From the NCBI RefSeq assembly GCF_020400725.1, contig NZ_JAINVG010000048.1, positions 1 through 57,013 on the forward strand: a DNA stretch of 57,013 bases. The letters are read 5' to 3'. This DNA is from Streptomyces sp. NK15101 (GTDB lineage: Bacteria > Actinomycetota > Actinomycetes > Streptomycetales > Streptomycetaceae). Below the pieces are notes generated by a model. It worked only from the letters and a program-made list of their open reading frames with translations. It was not told the origin of the DNA and ran no database searches. Made by a program: the position numbers and the translations under genes. This document shows, in pieces, positions 1-9,803 of this stretch (the stretch's first letter is position 1; each line of letters starts with the position of its first letter).

Positions 1-1125
1 ACCGCCACGCTGCCGGCGGGCGTCAAGGGGCCGGTGACCGCCTCCTTCGAGCTGGACACCTGGCTGAAGGAGGGCGAGGCGGGCAGCTCGCCGGTGAGCG
101 AGGACGTGATCCGCTCCACCTGCTCGGTCAACGGCGTCTCGTACGGGGAGTGCGCTTGGCACATGCCCTACTTCCCGCCCGAGCTGAACGATCCGCCCAC
201 CAGCCCCTCCCTCGACCTTCCCGCGGTGCCGGCCGCCGAGACCCTCACCTACACCGTCACCCTGGACGCCGACCGGACCGCTGCGGTCCTGGGCAGCCTG
301 GAGGCCAAGGTCCGGCTGTGGGACAGCACGGGCGCGTCCGTGGCCCAGGGCAGGCTCGGCCTCGACTTCGTCCCCGGGACGCCCCCCGCGAGCCGGCGCG
401 GCGCCCTGCACGCGCGGGACAGGGACGGCGTGCTGTGGCGGTACGAGGGCACCGGCGACGTCACCCGGCCGTTCGCGACGCGCAAGCGCGTCGGCGGCGG
501 CTGGAACGGCTACACCGCCGTCGTCCCGCTCACGAGCCCCACGGCCGACGGCCGGGGCGACCTCGTCGCCCGCGACAAGGCGGGTGTCCTCTGGTACTAC
601 CAGGGCACCGGCAAGCCCGACGCCCCGTTCGCGCCGCGGCAGCGGATCGGCGGCGGCTGGAACAGCTATACGGCCCTCGTCGGCGTCGGCGACGGCAGTC
701 TGGTCGCCCGGGACAGGGACGGCGTGCTGTGGCGGTACAAGAGGGAGTACAACACCCTGTACGGACCGCGCCAGCGCGTCGGCGGCGGCTGGAACACGTA
801 CACCGCCCTGACCATGTCGGGCGCCCACGACGGGGCCCTGGGCCGCGACAAGGACGGCGTGCTGTGGAAGTACAACTACTGGGGCTCCTACCCCTCCCCG
901 CCCTTCCAGCAGCGCCAGCGCGTCGGCGGCGGCTGGAACACGTACACGGCGGTCGCGGGCACCGCCGAACTCGGCCGTGACGAGTACCCCGACCTCGTCG
1001 CACGGGACAGGGACGGCAAGCTCTGGCTCTACCAGGGCGTGCGCAACCCCCTGTCCGGCCTCGTCCCCGGCTCCTCCCGCTCCCTCGTCGGCGGCGGCTG
1101 GAACACCTACGACCTGATGTTCTGA
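1..1125 (+). CDS. Secreted repeat protein, C-terminal part (5' end outside window)
   Basis: The open frame enters from the left edge and stops at 1123-1125, so only the last 374 residues are visible. The first 120 or so form an unassigned domain. From about nt 403 there are five repeats built on 'ARD.DGVLW.Y.G', at nt 403, 568, 706, 841 and 1000. Most are followed by 'R.RVGGGWN.YTA'. This resembles FG-GAP/VCBS or tachylectin-like propeller blades found in exported actinobacterial proteins. The same repeats occur in the gene at 18381-20531, where a signal peptide is visible. Export is inferred from that relative. The substrate or ligand is unknown. Confidence 0.75.
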   Translation, partial: TATLPAGVKGPVTASFELDTWLKEGEAGSSPVSEDVIRSTCSVNGVSYGECAWHMPYFPPELNDPPTSPSLDLPAVPAAETLTYTVTLDADRTAAVLGSLEAKVRLWDSTGASVAQGRLGLDFVPGTPPASRRGALHARDRDGVLWRYEGTGDVTRPFATRKRVGGGWNGYTAVVPLTSPTADGRGDLVARDKAGVLWYYQGTGKPDAPFAPRQRIGGGWNSYTALVGVGDGSLVARDRDGVLWRYKREYNTLYGPRQRVGGGWNTYTALTMSGAHDGALGRDKDGVLWKYNYWGSYPSPPFQQRQRVGGGWNTYTAVAGTAELGRDEYPDLVARDRDGKLWLYQGVRNPLSGLVPGSSRSLVGGGWNTYDLMF

Positions 1126-1221
1126 GCGGCCCGCGTCTGACAGATGTGGCGGAAGTGACTCGACACGCCCCGACGGCCGCTGATTCACTCGTGGGTCCAC
1201 CTGGGGAGGGGAGGCGCAGTC

Positions 1222-2865
1222 ATGCGCAGTGGGGCCAAGGTCGCGATCGTCGGGGGCGTGTTCGTCGTCGTGGCGAGCGGCGTCGGGTACGGGGGCTACA
1301 ACCTCTGGAACGGGATCACGGGCGGCGACTCGGGCGTCGGCACCTACGACGAGGCCGCGCCGAGAACCGGGCCCCTCACCGCCGACGAGGTCACGACGGC
1401 CGCGAAGGACTTCCTGGCCGCCTGGGCCGCCGGGGAGCCGGAACGGGCGGCCCAGCTGACGAACGACCCGGTCGCGGCGGGCCCGGCGGTCGCCGGCTAC
1501 CGGGAGGGCGCGAAGGTCTCGAAGGCGGTCATCACCCCGGGGGCGGCCGTCGGGACGAAGGTGCCGTTCACCGTGAAGGCGACGGTCACCTACGAGGACG
1601 TGTCCAAGGACTGGTCGTACGCCTCCGAGCTGACCGTGGTGCGCGGACAGACCACCGGCCGCCCGCTCGTGAAGTGGCAGCCGGCCGTGCTCCACCCGCG
1701 GCTGACGACGGCCGGGACCCTGCGGACGGGCGTCTCGAAGACCGCGTCCGTGAAGGCCGTCGACCGGAACGGCGTGGAGCTGACGGCGGAGAAGTACCCC
1801 TCGCTCGGGCCGGTCCTGAACGAGCTGCGCAGCCGGTACGCGTCGAAGGCGGGCGGCACGGCCGGCGTCGAGACCTGGATCGACTCGGGCAGCGAGGCCA
1901 TCGCCGACACTCCTCTGCTCGTCCTGCGGAAGGGGAAGGCCGGCACCCTGGAGACCACCATCGACGCGGGCGTCCAGGCGGCGGCCGAGAAGGCGGTGAA
2001 GGGCTTCGGCTCGGCCTCGGTGGCCGCGATCGAGCCGTCGACGGGGGCGATACGGGCGGTCGCCAACAGCCCCGGCAAGGAGTTCAACACCGCGCTCCAG
2101 GGCCAGCAGGCCCCCGGTTCGACGATGAAGATCGTCACGGCGACGATGATGATGCAGCACGGCCTGGCGACGCCCGACACCCGGGTCGAGTGTCCTCCCG
2201 ACGTCATGTCGAGGAGCAGGACCTTCCAGAACCTCGACAGGTTCAGCATCACCGACGGCACCCTCACCGAGGCCTTCAGCCGCTCCTGCAACACCGCCTT
2301 CATCAAGGCGATCAGCAAGCTCAGCGACAAGGGCGTCGCGGACACCGCCCTCGGCGCGACCGCCCGCGACTCCTTCGGCATCGGCCAGGAGTGGAACATC
2401 GGCGTCCCGGCCTCGGACGGCTCCGTGCCCGAGTCCGCGGGCGCCGAGACCCCTGCCTCGTACATCGGCCAGGGCAGGATCACGATGAGCGCCCTGAACG
2501 TCGCCTCGCTCTCCGCGACCGCCAAGAACGGCGGCTTCCTCCAGCCGTACCTGGTGGCGAAGGAGCTCGACGACCGTGAGTTCGCCACGGCGGACCGGCT
2601 CTCGCCCGAGGTCGCCGACGGCCTGCGGCGGATGATGAGGGCGGCGGCGACGAGTCCGCGCGGCACCGCCACGGACGCGATGGCCGGCGTCCCCTCCCCC
2701 AAGGGCGCCAAGACCGGCTCCGCCGAGCTCGACGGCCAGTCCACCTCCAACAGCTGGTTCACCGGCTACTCCGGCGACCTCGCCGCCGCCGCCGTCGTCC
2801 AGGCGGGCGGTCACGGCGCCGACGCGGCGGGCCCGGTGGTCGCGCAGGTCCTGAAGGCCGGGTGA
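1222..2865 (+). CDS. Penicillin-binding protein (transpeptidase with NTF2-like domain)
   Basis: The protein has 547 residues and should cross-link peptidoglycan outside the membrane. One N-terminal membrane segment lies at about residues 7-28. It is followed by an NTF2-like (MecA-N type) domain at about 50-175, a linker, and a transpeptidase domain from about 235. The three catalytic motifs are visible: STMK at 300-303 (nucleophile Ser300), SCN at 355-357 and KTGS at 497-500. The ATG has a GGGGAGG ribosome site about 8 nt upstream. It resembles the stand-alone Streptomyces PBPs of the PbpA/SCO3157 type (recalled, not searched). The following gene is separated by a promoter, so it is probably monocistronic. 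Confidence 0.9.
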   Translation: MRSGAKVAIVGGVFVVVASGVGYGGYNLWNGITGGDSGVGTYDEAAPRTGPLTADEVTTAAKDFLAAWAAGEPERAAQLTNDPVAAGPAVAGYREGAKVSKAVITPGAAVGTKVPFTVKATVTYEDVSKDWSYASELTVVRGQTTGRPLVKWQPAVLHPRLTTAGTLRTGVSKTASVKAVDRNGVELTAEKYPSLGPVLNELRSRYASKAGGTAGVETWIDSGSEAIADTPLLVLRKGKAGTLETTIDAGVQAAAEKAVKGFGSASVAAIEPSTGAIRAVANSPGKEFNTALQGQQAPGSTMKIVTATMMMQHGLATPDTRVECPPDVMSRSRTFQNLDRFSITDGTLTEAFSRSCNTAFIKAISKLSDKGVADTALGATARDSFGIGQEWNIGVPASDGSVPESAGAETPASYIGQGRITMSALNVASLSATAKNGGFLQPYLVAKELDDREFATADRLSPEVADGLRRMMRAAATSPRGTATDAMAGVPSPKGAKTGSAELDGQSTSNSWFTGYSGDLAAAAVVQAGGHGADAAGPVVAQVLKAG

Positions 2866-2909
2866 CCGAAGACGCCGGAACCCGGTCGCGTGGCCCGTAC
2901 ACCGACCGC

Positions 2910-2915
2910 TAGCGT
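2910..2915 (+). promoter_or_regulatory. Leaderless -10 (TAGCGT) of the YbaK gene
   Basis: TAGCGT ends exactly 7 nt before the ATG at 2923 and no Shine-Dalgarno is present, so transcription probably starts at the A of the start codon. Confidence 0.5.
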
Positions 2916-2922
2916 GCGGGCC

Positions 2923-3420
2923 ATGACGACCGACGAGGACACCGCTTCCGCCGCCCACCCCCAGTTCGCCTCCGCCCTCCGGGAGTCGGGGCTCGACGTC
3001 GAGGTCCGGCGGTTCCCGGACGAGACCCGGACCGCGCAGCAGGCCGCCGAGGCCATCGGCTGCGAGGTCGCGGAGATCGTGAAGTCGCTGATCTTCGCGG
3101 CCGACGGGGTGCCGGTCCTCGTCCTGGTCGACGGCGCCTCCAGGGTGGACGTCGAGCGGGTGCGGCAGGAGTTGGGCGCGGCGAGGGTGACCCGGGCGGA
3201 CGCGAAGGCGGTCCGGGAGACGACGGGGTACGCGATCGGGGGCGTGCCGCCGTTCGGGCACCGGACCAGGACGCGGGTCCTCGCCGACCGGGGGATCCTC
3301 GACCACGCGGTGGTGTGGGCGGCGGCGGGCACCCCGCACACGGTCTTCGCGATGGACCCGAAGGAACTGGTCGCGCACGCCGGCGGCACGCTGGTGGACG
3401 TCCGCGAGCCCGCCGCGTGA
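2923..3420 (+). CDS. YbaK/EbsC-family aminoacyl-tRNA deacylase
   Basis: The protein has 165 residues and matches the YbaK/ProX family, which hydrolyses mischarged tRNA(Pro). The family lysine sits in 'IVKSLIF' (about residue 50), and the C-terminal 'GGVPPFGH' motif is intact. The ATG at 2923 is preferred over an in-frame GTG at 2890 because the -10-like TAGCGT lies just before it. The stop overlaps the GTG of the transporter gene in a GTGA junction, so the two are translationally coupled. Whether it clears Cys-, Ala- or another tRNA cannot be told from sequence. A second, distinct YbaK paralogue lies at 5784-6290. Confidence 0.85.
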   Translation: MTTDEDTASAAHPQFASALRESGLDVEVRRFPDETRTAQQAAEAIGCEVAEIVKSLIFAADGVPVLVLVDGASRVDVERVRQELGAARVTRADAKAVRETTGYAIGGVPPFGHRTRTRVLADRGILDHAVVWAAAGTPHTVFAMDPKELVAHAGGTLVDVREPAA

Positions 3421-4268
3421 CGCCGCTCGTCACGCTCGCGGTCCTCGTCGCGGCCGTCACGCACGCCGGCTGGAACGCGATCGCGCACGGCATCAAGGAG
3501 CAGTTGCTCTCCTTCACGCTGATCTCCGGCGGCGGGGCGCTGATCGGCATGGCCGTGGCCTGCTTCGTGCCGCTGCCGGCGGCGGGGGCCTGGCCGTACC
3601 TGATCGCGTCCGCGCTGCTGCACATCGGCTACTACGCCCTGCTGATGCGCTCGTTCAGCCTCGGCGACTTCGGCCAGATGTACCCGATCGCGCGCGGGAC
3701 GGCCCCGCTGGTCGTGACCGTCCTCGCGGCGGTCTTCGTCCACGAGGTGCCGGACGGGTGGCAGCTGCTCGGGGTGGCGGTGGCCTGCGCGGGCCTGACG
3801 GGCCTCGCCCTGTGGGGCATCCGCGGCAAGGACGCCCGCCCGCACTGGCCCGCACTGCTCGCGGCGGGCGCTACGGGCCTGTCGATCGCCCTGTACACGG
3901 TCGTCGACGGCGTCGGCGTCCGCGCCTCCGGCACACCGCTCGGCTACATCGCGTGGCTGATGGTCCTGGAGGGCCTCGCGATCCCGGCGTACGCCCTCTG
4001 GACCCGCCGCGCGGCGCTCCTCCCCCAGCTCCGCCCGTACGCGGCCCGGGGCCTCCTCGGCGCGGCCCTCTCGGTCGCGGCGTACGCCCTCGTCCTCTGG
4101 GCCCAGACGAAGGCCCCCCTGGCCCCGATCGCCGCCCTGCGCGAGTCCTCCATCATCGTGGGCGCGGCCATCGGCGCCCTCTTCTTCAAGGAGCGCTTCG
4201 GCGTCCCGAGGATCGCGGCGGCGGGCCTGATGGTGGTGGGGATCGGGCTGATGCTGCACGCGGGGTGA
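3417..4268 (+). CDS. EamA/DMT-family transporter
   Basis: The protein has 283 residues, about ten predicted hydrophobic helices and the duplicated EamA architecture. The second copy ends with 'ALRESSIIVGAAIG' and 'FFKERFG', typical of drug/metabolite exporters. The GTG start overlaps the preceding stop (GTGA), and this frame has no Shine-Dalgarno of its own, so expression depends on the upstream YbaK gene. The substrate is unknown. Pairing with a tRNA-editing enzyme could hint at export of an amino-acid analogue, but that is inference. It is convergent with the SDR gene, with 10 bp between stops. Confidence 0.82.
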   Translation: MTPLVTLAVLVAAVTHAGWNAIAHGIKEQLLSFTLISGGGALIGMAVACFVPLPAAGAWPYLIASALLHIGYYALLMRSFSLGDFGQMYPIARGTAPLVVTVLAAVFVHEVPDGWQLLGVAVACAGLTGLALWGIRGKDARPHWPALLAAGATGLSIALYTVVDGVGVRASGTPLGYIAWLMVLEGLAIPAYALWTRRAALLPQLRPYAARGLLGAALSVAAYALVLWAQTKAPLAPIAALRESSIIVGAAIGALFFKERFGVPRIAAAGLMVVGIGLMLHAG

Positions 4269-4278
4269 GCGGGCGGCC

Positions 4279-5061
4279 TCAGTCGCCCAGCACCTCCCCG
4301 AAGTGGGTGTTCACCGCCAGCAGGCCGCCGTCCACGCGGAGCGTCGTGCCCGTGATCCAGGAGGCGTCCGTGGAGGCCAGGAAGGCCACCGCCGCCGCCA
4401 CGTCCTCCGGGGTGCCGACCCGGCCCAGGGGGTAGACGCGGGTGGCCAGGGCCGCGAGGTCGGCTTCCCGGCCCGCCCAGGCGGTCGTCGCGACGGTGCC
4501 CGGGTTGATCTGGTTGACCCGCACCCCGCGCGGCGCCGCGTCGCCGGCCAGGGTGCGGGTGAGGGACGCGAGGCCCGCCTTGGCCGCGCTGTACGCGTGG
4601 CCGCCGAAGTCCGCCTCCGCGTTGACCGAGCCGATCGTGACGATCGCCCCGCGCCCGCCGGCCGCCGCGAGGTGCGGCATGGCCGCCCGGGAGCAGCGGA
4701 CGGCGCCCATCAGGGTGACGTCCAGCTGGCCGGCCCAGCTCTCGTCGGGCTCGTCCTCGAAGCGGTCCCGGTCGGGGGCGACGGGGGCGAGGGCGTTGTT
4801 GACGAGGACGTCGAGGCGGCCGAAGGCCTTCACCGCGTACGCGACGGCCGCGTCGACCGACGCCCGGTCGCCGACGTCGCAGCGCAGCGCCTCCGCCCCG
4901 GGCAGCTCCCCGGCCGTCCTGCGGGCCGCTTCCTCGTCGACGTCCGTGACGAGGACCCGCGCTCCCTCCGCCGTGAGCCGCCGGGCGGTGGCCGCTCCGA
5001 TGCCGCGCGCCGCGCCCGTGACCAGTACCGCGTACCCGTCGAAACGCTCCCTGAGGTCCAT
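4279..5061 (-). CDS. SDR-family oxidoreductase
   Basis: The protein has 260 residues and is a classical short-chain dehydrogenase. The nucleotide-binding motif TGAARGIG is at residues 15-22. It also has 'VNNA', a catalytic Ser in 'TIGSVN' and the YxxxK pair in 'YSAAK'. 'TDVD' after the second strand suggests NAD(H). The ATG at 5061 is chosen over a TTG at 5097 because it gives the usual family N-terminus. It is divergent from the LysE-type gene, with 95 bp between starts. Substrate unknown. Confidence 0.85.
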   Translation of the reverse strand: MDLRERFDGYAVLVTGAARGIGAATARRLTAEGARVLVTDVDEEAARRTAGELPGAEALRCDVGDRASVDAAVAYAVKAFGRLDVLVNNALAPVAPDRDRFEDEPDESWAGQLDVTLMGAVRCSRAAMPHLAAAGGRGAIVTIGSVNAEADFGGHAYSAAKAGLASLTRTLAGDAAPRGVRVNQINPGTVATTAWAGREADLAALATRVYPLGRVGTPEDVAAAVAFLASTDASWITGTTLRVDGGLLAVNTHFGEVLGD

Positions 5062-5156
5062 GGGACGATCCCAGCATCCCGGGAAACCCTCCCGCAACGC
5101 CCTGGTGATCGCCTAACGTCGCAGGTCCTGTGTCACCTGAGCGAGAAGACGGGAAA

Positions 5157-5774
5157 ATGGGCCAGCTCATAGCCGTAGCGGTCATCACGGTCCTGGCTGT
5201 CGTCAGCCCCGGCGCGGACTTCGCGATGACCGTCCGGAACAGCTGTCTGTACGGGCGGACGGCGGGCGTCCTCGCGGCGGTCGGGATCGCGGCGGGCGTG
5301 CTCGTCCACGTCGCGTACACCATGCTGGGCGTGGGTCTCCTGGTGTCGCGTTCGCCGGTGCTGTTCACCGCGATGAAGCTGATCGGCGCCGCGTACCTGG
5401 TCTACATCGGGTACAGGACCTTCGTCACCAGGTCCCGGGTGGACATCGACCTGTCGGACGGCACCGGCCTGTCGAGGGCGGGGGCGCTGCGCACCGGCTT
5501 CCTGACGAACGCGCTCAACCCGAAGACCATGCTCTTCGTGCTGAGCACCTACACCCAGGTCGTCAGCGCCGACACCCCCGTCCTCCAGCAGGCCGGCTAC
5601 GGCCTGTTCATGTCGTTCGCGCACCTGGCGTGGTTCGGTCTCGCCGCGGTCCTCTTCTCCCACCGGCCCCTGCGCGCCCGGCTGTTGCGGAAGCAGGCCG
5701 TGCTCAACAAGGTCGTCGGGACGGTGCTCGTCGGGCTCGGGATGGTCCTGGCGCTCACGCCGGCCGTCGCCTGA
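5157..5774 (+). CDS. LysE/RhtB-family translocator
   Basis: The protein has 205 residues and about six membrane helices. It carries the family features 'SPGADF' in the first helix, 'GAAYLVYIGY' and 'LNPKT' in the middle. Members export amino acids or related small metabolites. The ATG at 5157 is preferred to a GTG 27 nt upstream because the protein then starts directly in helix 1. A -10-like TAACGT lies at 5114-5119. It is convergent with the next gene, with 9 bp between stops. Confidence 0.85.
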   Translation: MGQLIAVAVITVLAVVSPGADFAMTVRNSCLYGRTAGVLAAVGIAAGVLVHVAYTMLGVGLLVSRSPVLFTAMKLIGAAYLVYIGYRTFVTRSRVDIDLSDGTGLSRAGALRTGFLTNALNPKTMLFVLSTYTQVVSADTPVLQQAGYGLFMSFAHLAWFGLAAVLFSHRPLRARLLRKQAVLNKVVGTVLVGLGMVLALTPAVA

Positions 5775-5783
5775 TCCCGCCGG

Positions 5784-6290
5784 TCAGCCGGTGGACACGC
5801 GCTCGACGCGCGGTTCGGCGATCGCCCGGTAGTCCTCGGCGGAGAGGGCGATCGAGCGGTCGAGCCGGGCCGCGTTGAAGAAGAACTCCGGCTGCGCCAA
5901 CAGGGCGGGGTCCACGACGAGTTCGAGGCGCTCGTCGAAGGCGAAGGGGAGGATGGTGCCGCTCGGGGAGCCCGCGAGCTCCTCGGCGGTCTCCGGGGAG
6001 GCGAAGGAGACGTACGTGCCGCCGTACAGCGCCTTCACCGCGGCGAGGTCGACGCGCCGGTCGCCCGGTACGACGACGAGCGCGAAGCGCTTCTCCTTCT
6101 TGCCGATCTTCACCATGGCGATGATGCACTTGGCCGCCCGGTCGAGCGCGTGGCCCCGCAGCGCGCTGACCGCCTCGGTGGCGCCCTCGGGGGCGTGCTC
6201 GATCACCCGGTAGGCCGCGCCGCGCTCGTCGAGGAGGGCGAGCAGCTTCTCGTACGTGTCCCCGGCGATGTCCGTGGCGTCCGTGGTCAT
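5784..6290 (-). CDS. YbaK/prolyl-tRNA synthetase-associated domain protein
   Basis: The protein has 168 residues. It carries the YbaK fold with 'AAKCIIAMVKIGKKEKRF' in place of the shorter lysine motif, then 'VPGDRRVDLAAVK' and a 'FFNAARLD' segment near the C-terminus typical of the ProXp/YbaK branch. It is predicted to be a trans-editing deacylase for mischarged tRNA. GGAGGA lies 6 nt before the ATG at 6290, which excludes the longer upstream frame. It is a separate paralogue from the protein at 2923-3420, with little shared motif sequence, so not a recent tandem copy. Confidence 0.8.
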   Translation of the reverse strand: MTTDATDIAGDTYEKLLALLDERGAAYRVIEHAPEGATEAVSALRGHALDRAAKCIIAMVKIGKKEKRFALVVVPGDRRVDLAAVKALYGGTYVSFASPETAEELAGSPSGTILPFAFDERLELVVDPALLAQPEFFFNAARLDRSIALSAEDYRAIAEPRVERVSTG

Positions 6291-6401
6291 GCGGTTCCTC
6301 CGGCTTGCAAGTGGTCCGTTGCTCGGGCGAGTTGACCCTACGCCCGTCGCCGGGGCGCCGGGACGGCACGACACCCGGGCCGCCGGTCGCGGGCCGCCGC
6401 C

Positions 6402-7571
6402 TCAGGCCTCCGTCACCGAGCGGACCGCGCGCACCAGCGCCTGGGCGCGCGGGTCGGCCGTGACCGTCTTGCGCATGCCGTTGGTGACGTACCCGAAGGC
6501 GATCCCCGCGTCCGGGTCGGCGAATCCGAGGGAGCCGCCGCGGCCGGGGTGGCCGAAGGAGGACGGGCCGAGGAGCGGGGAGGCCGGGCCGTGCAGCATG
6601 TGGCCGAGTCCGAAGCGCGTGCCTACGAGCAGCACCTTGTCCAGGCCCGCGGACTCCTCGGCGCGGGCGAGGGCGAGGGTGGCGGGGGCGAAGAGGCGTC
6701 CGGTGCCGTCGACGGGGCCGAGGGTGGCGGCGTAGAAGCGGGAGAGGGCGCGGGCGGTGGCGACGCCGGCCGAGCCGGGGAGTTCGGCGGCCCGGTAGAC
6801 GGGGTCGTTCTCGTCGGGCCCGGGGTCGATGACCCCGAAGGCGCGCCGGGTGAGGGAGTCCGGGTTCAGGTAGGCCTCGGTGACGGAGCGCTTGGGACGG
6901 AGCTTGAGCGCGCCGCCGCCCGGCGGATCGAGCTCCTCGACGGGGCCGAGCCGGCCGACGCGGTGGGTCTCGGCGTCGGGCAGGCCGATCCACAGGTCGA
7001 GGCCGAGGGGGTCGGCGATCTCCTCGGCGACCCAGCGGCCGATGGTGCGGCCGGTGACGCGGTGGACCAGGCCGGAGAGCAGCCAGCTGAAGGTGTGGGC
7101 GTGGTAGCCGTGGGCGGTGCCGGGCTCCCAGACGGGCGCCTGGGCGGCTATCGCGCCGGTCGCCGTCGGCAGGTCGACGGCCTCGGCGAGGCTGAGGGGC
7201 CGGTCGAGGACGGGCACCCCGGCCCGGTGCGCGAGGAGCTGCCGTACGGTCACCCGGTCCTTGCCGTGCGCCTTGAAGTCGGGCCAGTACGAGGAGACGG
7301 GGGCGTCCAGGTCGAGCAGTCCGTGCTGGTGCAGGAGGAGGGGGACGGCGGCGGCGACGCCCTTGGTGGCCGAGCGGACGACCTGGGCGGTGTCGGCGGT
7401 CCACGGGTCCGTGCCGTCGGCGTCACGGCTGCCGGCCCACAGGTCGACGACCTTCACGCCGTCCCGGTGGACGGCGACGGCCGCGCCGCGCTCGCCCCGC
7501 TGTTCGAAGTTGCGCAGGAACGCGTCCCTGACCGGCTCCCAGCCCGCCGCCACCGTGCCCTGGACGTCCAC
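6402..7571 (-). CDS. Serine beta-lactamase-fold esterase/hydrolase
   Basis: The protein has 389 residues and matches the EstB/class C beta-lactamase-related family. The active-site SxxK is 'SATK' at 67-70, and the Tyr motif region is 'GYHAHTFSWL'. The family Gly-rich C-terminal segment 'FGHPGRGGSLGFADP' is present. There is no signal peptide, so it is probably a cytoplasmic esterase, not a true beta-lactamase. The GTG at 7571 gives the usual 'VDVQGTV' N-terminus and follows AAGGAG about 12 nt upstream. A GTG at 7580 and an ATG at 7607 are alternatives. Physiological substrate unknown. Confidence 0.78.
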   Translation of the reverse strand: MDVQGTVAAGWEPVRDAFLRNFEQRGERGAAVAVHRDGVKVVDLWAGSRDADGTDPWTADTAQVVRSATKGVAAAVPLLLHQHGLLDLDAPVSSYWPDFKAHGKDRVTVRQLLAHRAGVPVLDRPLSLAEAVDLPTATGAIAAQAPVWEPGTAHGYHAHTFSWLLSGLVHRVTGRTIGRWVAEEIADPLGLDLWIGLPDAETHRVGRLGPVEELDPPGGGALKLRPKRSVTEAYLNPDSLTRRAFGVIDPGPDENDPVYRAAELPGSAGVATARALSRFYAATLGPVDGTGRLFAPATLALARAEESAGLDKVLLVGTRFGLGHMLHGPASPLLGPSSFGHPGRGGSLGFADPDAGIAFGYVTNGMRKTVTADPRAQALVRAVRSVTEA

Positions 7572-7663
7572 CTGACCCACACTCTCCTTCGTACGACCGG
7601 TTCCCATGGTGCAACGCGAGGGGGGACGGTCGGATTCCGGGGTCAGGTGGACGCCGGGGGAGG

Positions 7664-8164
7664 TCAGGCGAGGTGGATCGTGAACGTCCTCACGCCCGGT
7701 CCGTTCGGCTCGGAGTGGACCGAGCCACGAGCCTTGTCGTACCTCCCGGTGCCGCCGGTGATCGCGTTGTCGAAGGGCCCCTGGTCGAGGTAGTTGAAGT
7801 ACATCCCCTGCACGGTGAGCTCGCCGCCCGGGAGGACGTAGGTCGCGACGCACTGCTCCGCTTCGTCGGCGCCGCCCCGGGTGGTGGTGCAGGTGACGTG
7901 GCTCTCACCGATCTTGGTGTGCGTCTCGTCCGAGAAGTACGAGAGGTCCGAGCGGGCGACGACCCGATCGCCCGGCGAGACGCTGCCTTCGACGACGGGG
8001 AAGCGGTGCAGCTCCCGCACCACGGCCCGGAGTGTGATGGTCCGGGCCTTGTCCCTGGCGTGGGCGGAACCGGTGTCCGTCGCGGCGGCGCCCGCGACGG
8101 GGGCACAGGCGAGAAGGGCGACCAGCGTGGCCGTGCCGAGGCAGGCGGCTCTGATGGGGCGCAT
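7664..8164 (-). CDS. Secreted allene-oxide-cyclase-like barrel protein
   Basis: The protein has 166 residues with an N-terminal signal peptide (about residues 1-28, ending near 'AGAA'). The rest reads as a small beta barrel of the allene oxide cyclase/dirigent type: 'VEGSVSPGDRVVARSDL', 'ESHVTCTTT', 'FDNAITGGTGRYDKARG'. AGGAG lies 8 nt upstream of the ATG. Two cysteines (in 'VTCTTT' and 'EQCVAT') could form a disulfide outside the cell. The fold family is reasonably clear. The activity in bacteria is not known, and no cyclase function should be assumed. Confidence 0.75.
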   Translation of the reverse strand: MRPIRAACLGTATLVALLACAPVAGAAATDTGSAHARDKARTITLRAVVRELHRFPVVEGSVSPGDRVVARSDLSYFSDETHTKIGESHVTCTTTRGGADEAEQCVATYVLPGGELTVQGMYFNYLDQGPFDNAITGGTGRYDKARGSVHSEPNGPGVRTFTIHLA

Positions 8165-8303
8165 AGTGCGTCTCCTGAGGGTGGTGTTCACGAAGGGGAT
8201 CGAACGACGAACTGTCATCCGATTCCCTTCATAACCTCGGCGCCGCCACCACTCCGAGCGTCCCGGCACGACCCACCGGCATGTCCAGCCGGTCGGACCA
8301 AAG

Positions 8304-9040
<737 letters not shown>

Positions 9041-9044
<4 letters not shown>

Positions 9045-9802
9045 AGGGTCCATCCCAGGAGGCAGATCAGGAGTGCGGTGAGCGGCAGGGCGGCGGCGTA
9101 CGTCCACTGGGCGCGGGTGGCGGTCGCCTCGTCGATGACCGGCATGGTGCCCGTGTAGCCGCGGCTGACCATGGCGAGGTGGACGCGTTCGCCGCGCTCG
9201 TACGAGCGGATGAAGAGCGCGCCGGCGGACTTGGCGAGGACGCCCCAGTGGCGGACGCCCTTCGCCTCGAAGCCGCGCGAGCGGCGGGCGACGGACATGC
9301 GGCGCATCTCGTCGGTGATGACGTCGCCGTAGCGGATCATGAACGAGGCGATCTGGACGAGCAGCGGCGGCAGCTTGAGGCGCTGGAGGCCGAGGACGAG
9401 GGCCCGCAGTTCGGTGGTGGAGGCGAGGAGCACGGAGGCGGCGACGCCGAGGGTGCCCTTGGCGAGGACGTTCCAGGCGCCCCACAGGCCGGGGACGCTC
9501 AGCGAGAGGCCGAGGACCGTCGTCCGCTCGCCGGGGACCACGAAGGGCATGAGCAGCGCGAAGGCGACGAACGGGATCTCGATGAGCAGCCGCTTCAGCA
9601 GGAAGCCGGCCGGGACGCGGGCCCTCGCCGCGACGCCCGCGAGGAGCGCGGCGTAGAGGGCGAAGGCCCAGACGGCCTCGCGGGGCGTCGAGACGACGAC
9701 CACGACGAAGCCGAGGACGGCGGCGAGCTTGGTGTGCGGGGGCAGCTCGTGGACGGGCGAGTGCCCGTGCCGGTAGAGCTTGTGGGCGTGCCCCGCTCCC
9801 AT
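9041..9802 (-). CDS. cbiQ: ECF-type Ni/Co transporter transmembrane subunit
   Basis: The protein has 253 residues and is the coupling (T) component of the metal importer. It has about five to six hydrophobic segments, and the coupling helices carry 'ARRSRGF' and 'RGYTG', the conserved Ala-Arg-Gly signatures that contact the ATPase. An N-terminal His-rich stretch ('GHAHKLYRHGHSPVHEL') is typical of CbiQ/NikQ. The ATG at 9802 follows the cbiM stop (9804-9806) by 1 bp, and its own stop overlaps cbiO, so all three subunits are co-translated. Confidence 0.9.
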
Positions 9803-9803
9803 G

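Noticed and set aside
1146..2579. 477-codon frame overlapping the PBP gene on the same strand
   Set aside because: It is a shifted frame of the PBP coding sequence, Arg/Gly-rich and without motifs.
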